Source: an uncultured Porphyromonadaceae bacterium (GTDB lineage: Bacteria > Bacteroidota > Bacteroidia > Bacteroidales > Muribaculaceae). From it: a stretch of DNA of 14,998 nucleotides. The stretch spans positions 1 to 14,998 of the forward strand of contig CABRGT010000047.1 in the NCBI GenBank assembly GCA_902470475.1. The letters run 5' to 3'. Under the pieces are notes generated by a model that searched no databases, was not told the origin of the DNA, and was given only the letters and a program-made list of their open reading frames with translations. Position 1 is the stretch's first letter, and each line of letters starts with the position of its first letter. This document shows, piece after piece, positions 12,726-14,998 of the stretch. The translations under genes and the position numbers were made by a program.

Positions 12726-14153
12726 ATGATAACTTTCCTGATCTGCCTGGCGGCGCTGATCACCGCCTATTTCACTTACGGCAAGTACCTCGAACGCCTT
12801 GCCGGGGCCGACAACTCGAACCTGACACCATGCAAGCGCATGGCCGACGGGGTCGACTATATAGAAATGCCGCGCTGGCGCGTGTTCCTGATCCAGCTGC
12901 TCAACATCGCTGGCACGGGACCGATCTTCGGCGCCATCCTCGGCGCGTGCTTCGGGCCGGTGGCATTTCTGTGGATCACACTGGGCGGCATATTCTTCGG
13001 CGCGATGCACGACTACCTGTCGGGCATGATGATCGTGCGCAGCGACGGGCGGTCGCTGCCCGAAGTGATCGGGCAGTACCTGGGTACGCCGATGCGGTCG
13101 CTGATCAGGTGGTTCTCGGTGGTGCTGATGATCCTCGTGGGGGCAGTGTTCATGACCAGCCCGGCCGAGCTGCTGGGCAATCTGGTGGAGGCGGTGCCGG
13201 TGTGGGCATGGGTGCTCGTGATACTGGCGTACTATATCGTCGCCACGGTGCTGCCTGTGGACAAGGTGATCGGAAAGTGCTATCCGGTGTTCGGTGCGGC
13301 GCTGATACTGATGGCGCTCGGGCTGCTGGGGGTAATCCTGTTCGAGGAGTACACCGTGCCGGAGCTGACCGATCTGCACAACTGCCACCACAACGCGGAA
13401 GCGTTCCCGATCGTGCCGACACTGTTCATCACCATAGCGTGCGGCGCGATCTCAGGCTTCCACGCCACACAGTCGCCGATGATGGCGCGGTGCGTGGGCG
13501 ACGAACGCCAGTGCCGGTCGGTGTTCTACGGGGCGATGATCTCAGAAAGCATCATAGCGCTGATATGGGCGGCGATAGCGATGGCCTTCTTCGGCGGGGC
13601 CGACCTGCTGGGAACGGCACTCGAAGGGCACAGGAACAATCCGGCGTGGGCCGTGGACGTGATATCGCACACGACCCTTGGCCGCATAGGCAGCATCCTT
13701 GCCATCCTGGGCGTGGTGGCGGCGCCGGTCACTTCGGGCGACACAGCTTTCCGCTCGGCGCGTCTGATACTGAGCGACATGTTCCATTACGACCAGAAGC
13801 CGCTGCTCAACCGCTTCCTGGTGTGCATCCCGCTGTTCGTGATCGGCTACGGACTGACACTGATCGATTTCGCAATCATCTGGCGCTATTTCGCCTGGGC
13901 CAACCAGGCGCTCGCCACGGTGACGCTGTGGGCCATCTACGTGTGGCTCGTGCGCCGGAGGGCCAACTACTGGGTGGCGCTCGTGCCGGCGGTGGCGATG
14001 ACGTTCATAATCAGCACGTATGTATTTATCTCGAACCAGTTCATGGGATTGCCGTCGCACACCCTGTGCTACGGACTGAGCGCGCTGACAACAGCGGCGG
14101 TGACGGCACTCGCGGTAATAAATTATCATAAATCGGACCGACTGCCACAATAA
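12726..14153 (+). CDS. cstA: CstA-family transporter (short form)
   Basis: The 475-residue polytopic membrane protein has many hydrophobic segments from residue 1 on. Family signatures are FTYGKYLERL (16-25), NIAGTGPIFGAILG (60-73), MHDYLSGMM (94-102), GFHATQSPMMARCV in the middle, and TSGDTAFRSARLI in the second half. E. coli CstA and BtsT are about 700 residues and transport pyruvate (CstA also linked to peptides); this is the shorter Bacteroidota-type version, lacking roughly the last third. The start is chosen because MITFLICLAALITAYFTYGK fits the family N-terminus. It follows a pyruvate/oxaloacetate carboxyltransferase gene by 116 bp on the same strand, consistent with a pyruvate-related role, though this is inference. 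Confidence 0.88.
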   Translation: MITFLICLAALITAYFTYGKYLERLAGADNSNLTPCKRMADGVDYIEMPRWRVFLIQLLNIAGTGPIFGAILGACFGPVAFLWITLGGIFFGAMHDYLSGMMIVRSDGRSLPEVIGQYLGTPMRSLIRWFSVVLMILVGAVFMTSPAELLGNLVEAVPVWAWVLVILAYYIVATVLPVDKVIGKCYPVFGAALILMALGLLGVILFEEYTVPELTDLHNCHHNAEAFPIVPTLFITIACGAISGFHATQSPMMARCVGDERQCRSVFYGAMISESIIALIWAAIAMAFFGGADLLGTALEGHRNNPAWAVDVISHTTLGRIGSILAILGVVAAPVTSGDTAFRSARLILSDMFHYDQKPLLNRFLVCIPLFVIGYGLTLIDFAIIWRYFAWANQALATVTLWAIYVWLVRRRANYWVALVPAVAMTFIISTYVFISNQFMGLPSHTLCYGLSALTTAAVTALAVINYHKSDRLPQ

Positions 14154-14203
14154 GTCGCGGAAAAATTACTATTTTTGTAGTCCAAAAGAGTAATCGGAGC
14201 GAC
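14154..14203. promoter_or_regulatory. Nested inverted repeats around the nnr promoter
   Basis: GTCGC (14154-14158) pairs with GCGAC (14199-14203), and inside it ATTACT (14165-14170) pairs with AGTAAT (14189-14194). The 18-nt centre contains most of the -7 element. This may be an operator or a hairpin joining the cstA 3' end and the nnr leader. Confidence 0.4.
14170..14177 (+). promoter_or_regulatory. Minus-7 element of nnr
   Basis: TATTTTTG is an exact TAnnTTTG match; transcription would start near 14183, with a leader of about 22 nt. The -33 position, at the end of the upstream gene, has no TTTG. Confidence 0.5.
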
Positions 14204-14205
14204 AA

Positions 14206-14998
14206 ATGAAGATATATTCGTCAGAGGAGATAGCGGCCATACGCCAATACACACTTAAGGCACAAGGGCTTAGCGAGCTGCAATTCATCGACCGTGTCGG
14301 TGAGTCGCTGTCGCTCGAGATCATCACGGGCATCATACCGGGACACCGGACCGTGATCTTCGCGGGCCCGGAACTCAACGGCGCCTATGCCCTGGCCACG
14401 GCCCGGTATCTTTGCCTGCAGGGCGTAAGGCCGGCGGTGTACCTGTTCAACATCGGCGGCAAGCGCATCACGGCCGAATGCGCGGCCCAGCGCGACGCCC
14501 TGGTCGAATCATGCGGCGCCGAGGTACTCCACGAAGTGACCGGCATACAGTTCTCGATGCCGAACCTCCAGGGCGAGGTGACGGTGATCGACGGCATATT
14601 CGGCACCGAACGCACCACACCGCTCAGCGGCGGCTACCAGAGCATCGTACGCTACATTAACGAGATGAAGCCGCGCATCATATCGATCGACGTGCCTTCG
14701 GGCATGCTCGTCGATTCGGTCGAGGGCATGATCAGCCGCAATATCATCCACGCGACACTGACGCTGGCCATCGGAACGGCACGGGTGGCTTTCTTCATGA
14801 AGGAGAATGCCGAACTGCTCGGAACGTGGAAGGTGGTGCCGGCGGATTTCAGTCCCAAAGCTCTCGACTCGGCACCATGGCGCTTCAGGCTGATGGAAAA
14901 GCAGGACATACGGCTGATGCTGCCGCAACGCGACCCGTTCGAATCGAAGGCCGACGGCGGCGACGCGTTCATCGTGGCCGGCAGCTACGGGATGCTGG
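14206..14998 (+). CDS. nnr: NAD(P)H-hydrate repair enzyme Nnr, N-terminal part (runs off window)
   Basis: Bifunctional Nnr repairs hydrated NAD(P)H: the N-terminal YjeF domain epimerises NAD(P)HX and the C-terminal domain dehydrates it. The 264 codons seen cover the N-domain (1 to about 215: MKIYSSEEIAAIRQYTL, VIDGIFGT at 127-134, PLSGGY, IISIDVPSGM at 158-167) and the first strand of the dehydratase domain (GDAFIVAGSYGML, 252-264). Odd: the usual GPGNNGGD nucleotide/cation motif is GPELNGAY here (54-61), so three or four defining residues are changed and the epimerase may be inactive. The conserved Asp129 of the IDGIFGT motif remains. The ATG at 14206 gives the standard N-terminus. The gene continues beyond the window. 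Confidence 0.85.
   Translation, partial: MKIYSSEEIAAIRQYTLKAQGLSELQFIDRVGESLSLEIITGIIPGHRTVIFAGPELNGAYALATARYLCLQGVRPAVYLFNIGGKRITAECAAQRDALVESCGAEVLHEVTGIQFSMPNLQGEVTVIDGIFGTERTTPLSGGYQSIVRYINEMKPRIISIDVPSGMLVDSVEGMISRNIIHATLTLAIGTARVAFFMKENAELLGTWKVVPADFSPKALDSAPWRFRLMEKQDIRLMLPQRDPFESKADGGDAFIVAGSYGML

Noticed and set aside
12171..13391. Long minus-strand frame spanning the end of oadA and the start of cstA
   Set aside because: It covers two real genes, has low-complexity His/Gln/Arg composition and no family features.
1..14998. CRISPR arrays, tRNA genes, insertion sequences or integrases
   Set aside because: I looked for regularly spaced repeats, cloverleaf-like sequences and transposase or integrase motifs and saw none.

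Overview
The window looks like a chromosomal segment of a GC-rich member of the Bacteroidales, possibly Muribaculaceae. Four things point there. LpxC and FabZ are fused in one protein, which is characteristic of Bacteroidota. There is a large outer-membrane beta-barrel gene and a membrane-anchored TPR/LuxR regulator of Bacteroidota type. Promoter-like sites fit the Bacteroidota pattern (TTTG, about 19-21 nt, TAnnTTTG). Shine-Dalgarno sequences are largely missing before the genes. The family-level assignment is an inference from base composition and gene style only.

Layout. Positions 1-576 carry no intact gene. They hold two fragments matching the 3' end of the neighbouring outer-membrane gene, two copies of a structured dispersed repeat, and several hairpins. 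Positions 577-4477 (minus strand) hold a TonB-dependent-receptor-like barrel protein and, upstream of it, a lipobox/TPR/transmembrane/LuxR-HTH regulator, each with its own promoter-like site. Positions 4478-4920 are a gene-free spacer with another copy and a half copy of the repeat. Positions 4921-8127 are the tightly packed lipid A operon lpxD, lpxC-fabZ, lpxA, followed after 7 nt by the RNase P RNA gene and its terminator. A DUF695 gene follows at 8580-9017.

Positions 9018-9925 are the accessory-looking part. An AT-rich Abi-like gene with a HEPN-type RNxxxH motif lies on the minus strand. Its presumed 5' leader is covered exactly by a candidate small RNA unit on the opposite strand, with a near-ideal promoter, about 55 nt of transcript and an intrinsic terminator. 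A 10-bp inverted repeat encloses that unit, and an 11-C homopolymer lies farther upstream. This is the best candidate for something undescribed: a stand-alone HEPN ribonuclease gene with a built-in antisense RNA.

The right end returns to ordinary genes: rubrerythrin (minus strand, strong terminator), a biotinylated pyruvate carboxylase/oxaloacetate decarboxylase carboxyltransferase subunit, a short CstA-family transporter, and the start of the NAD(P)HX repair gene nnr, which runs off the window. Nnr's epimerase-domain nucleotide-binding motif is degenerate. The carboxyltransferase and CstA genes are co-directional and could both act on the pyruvate/C4-acid node.
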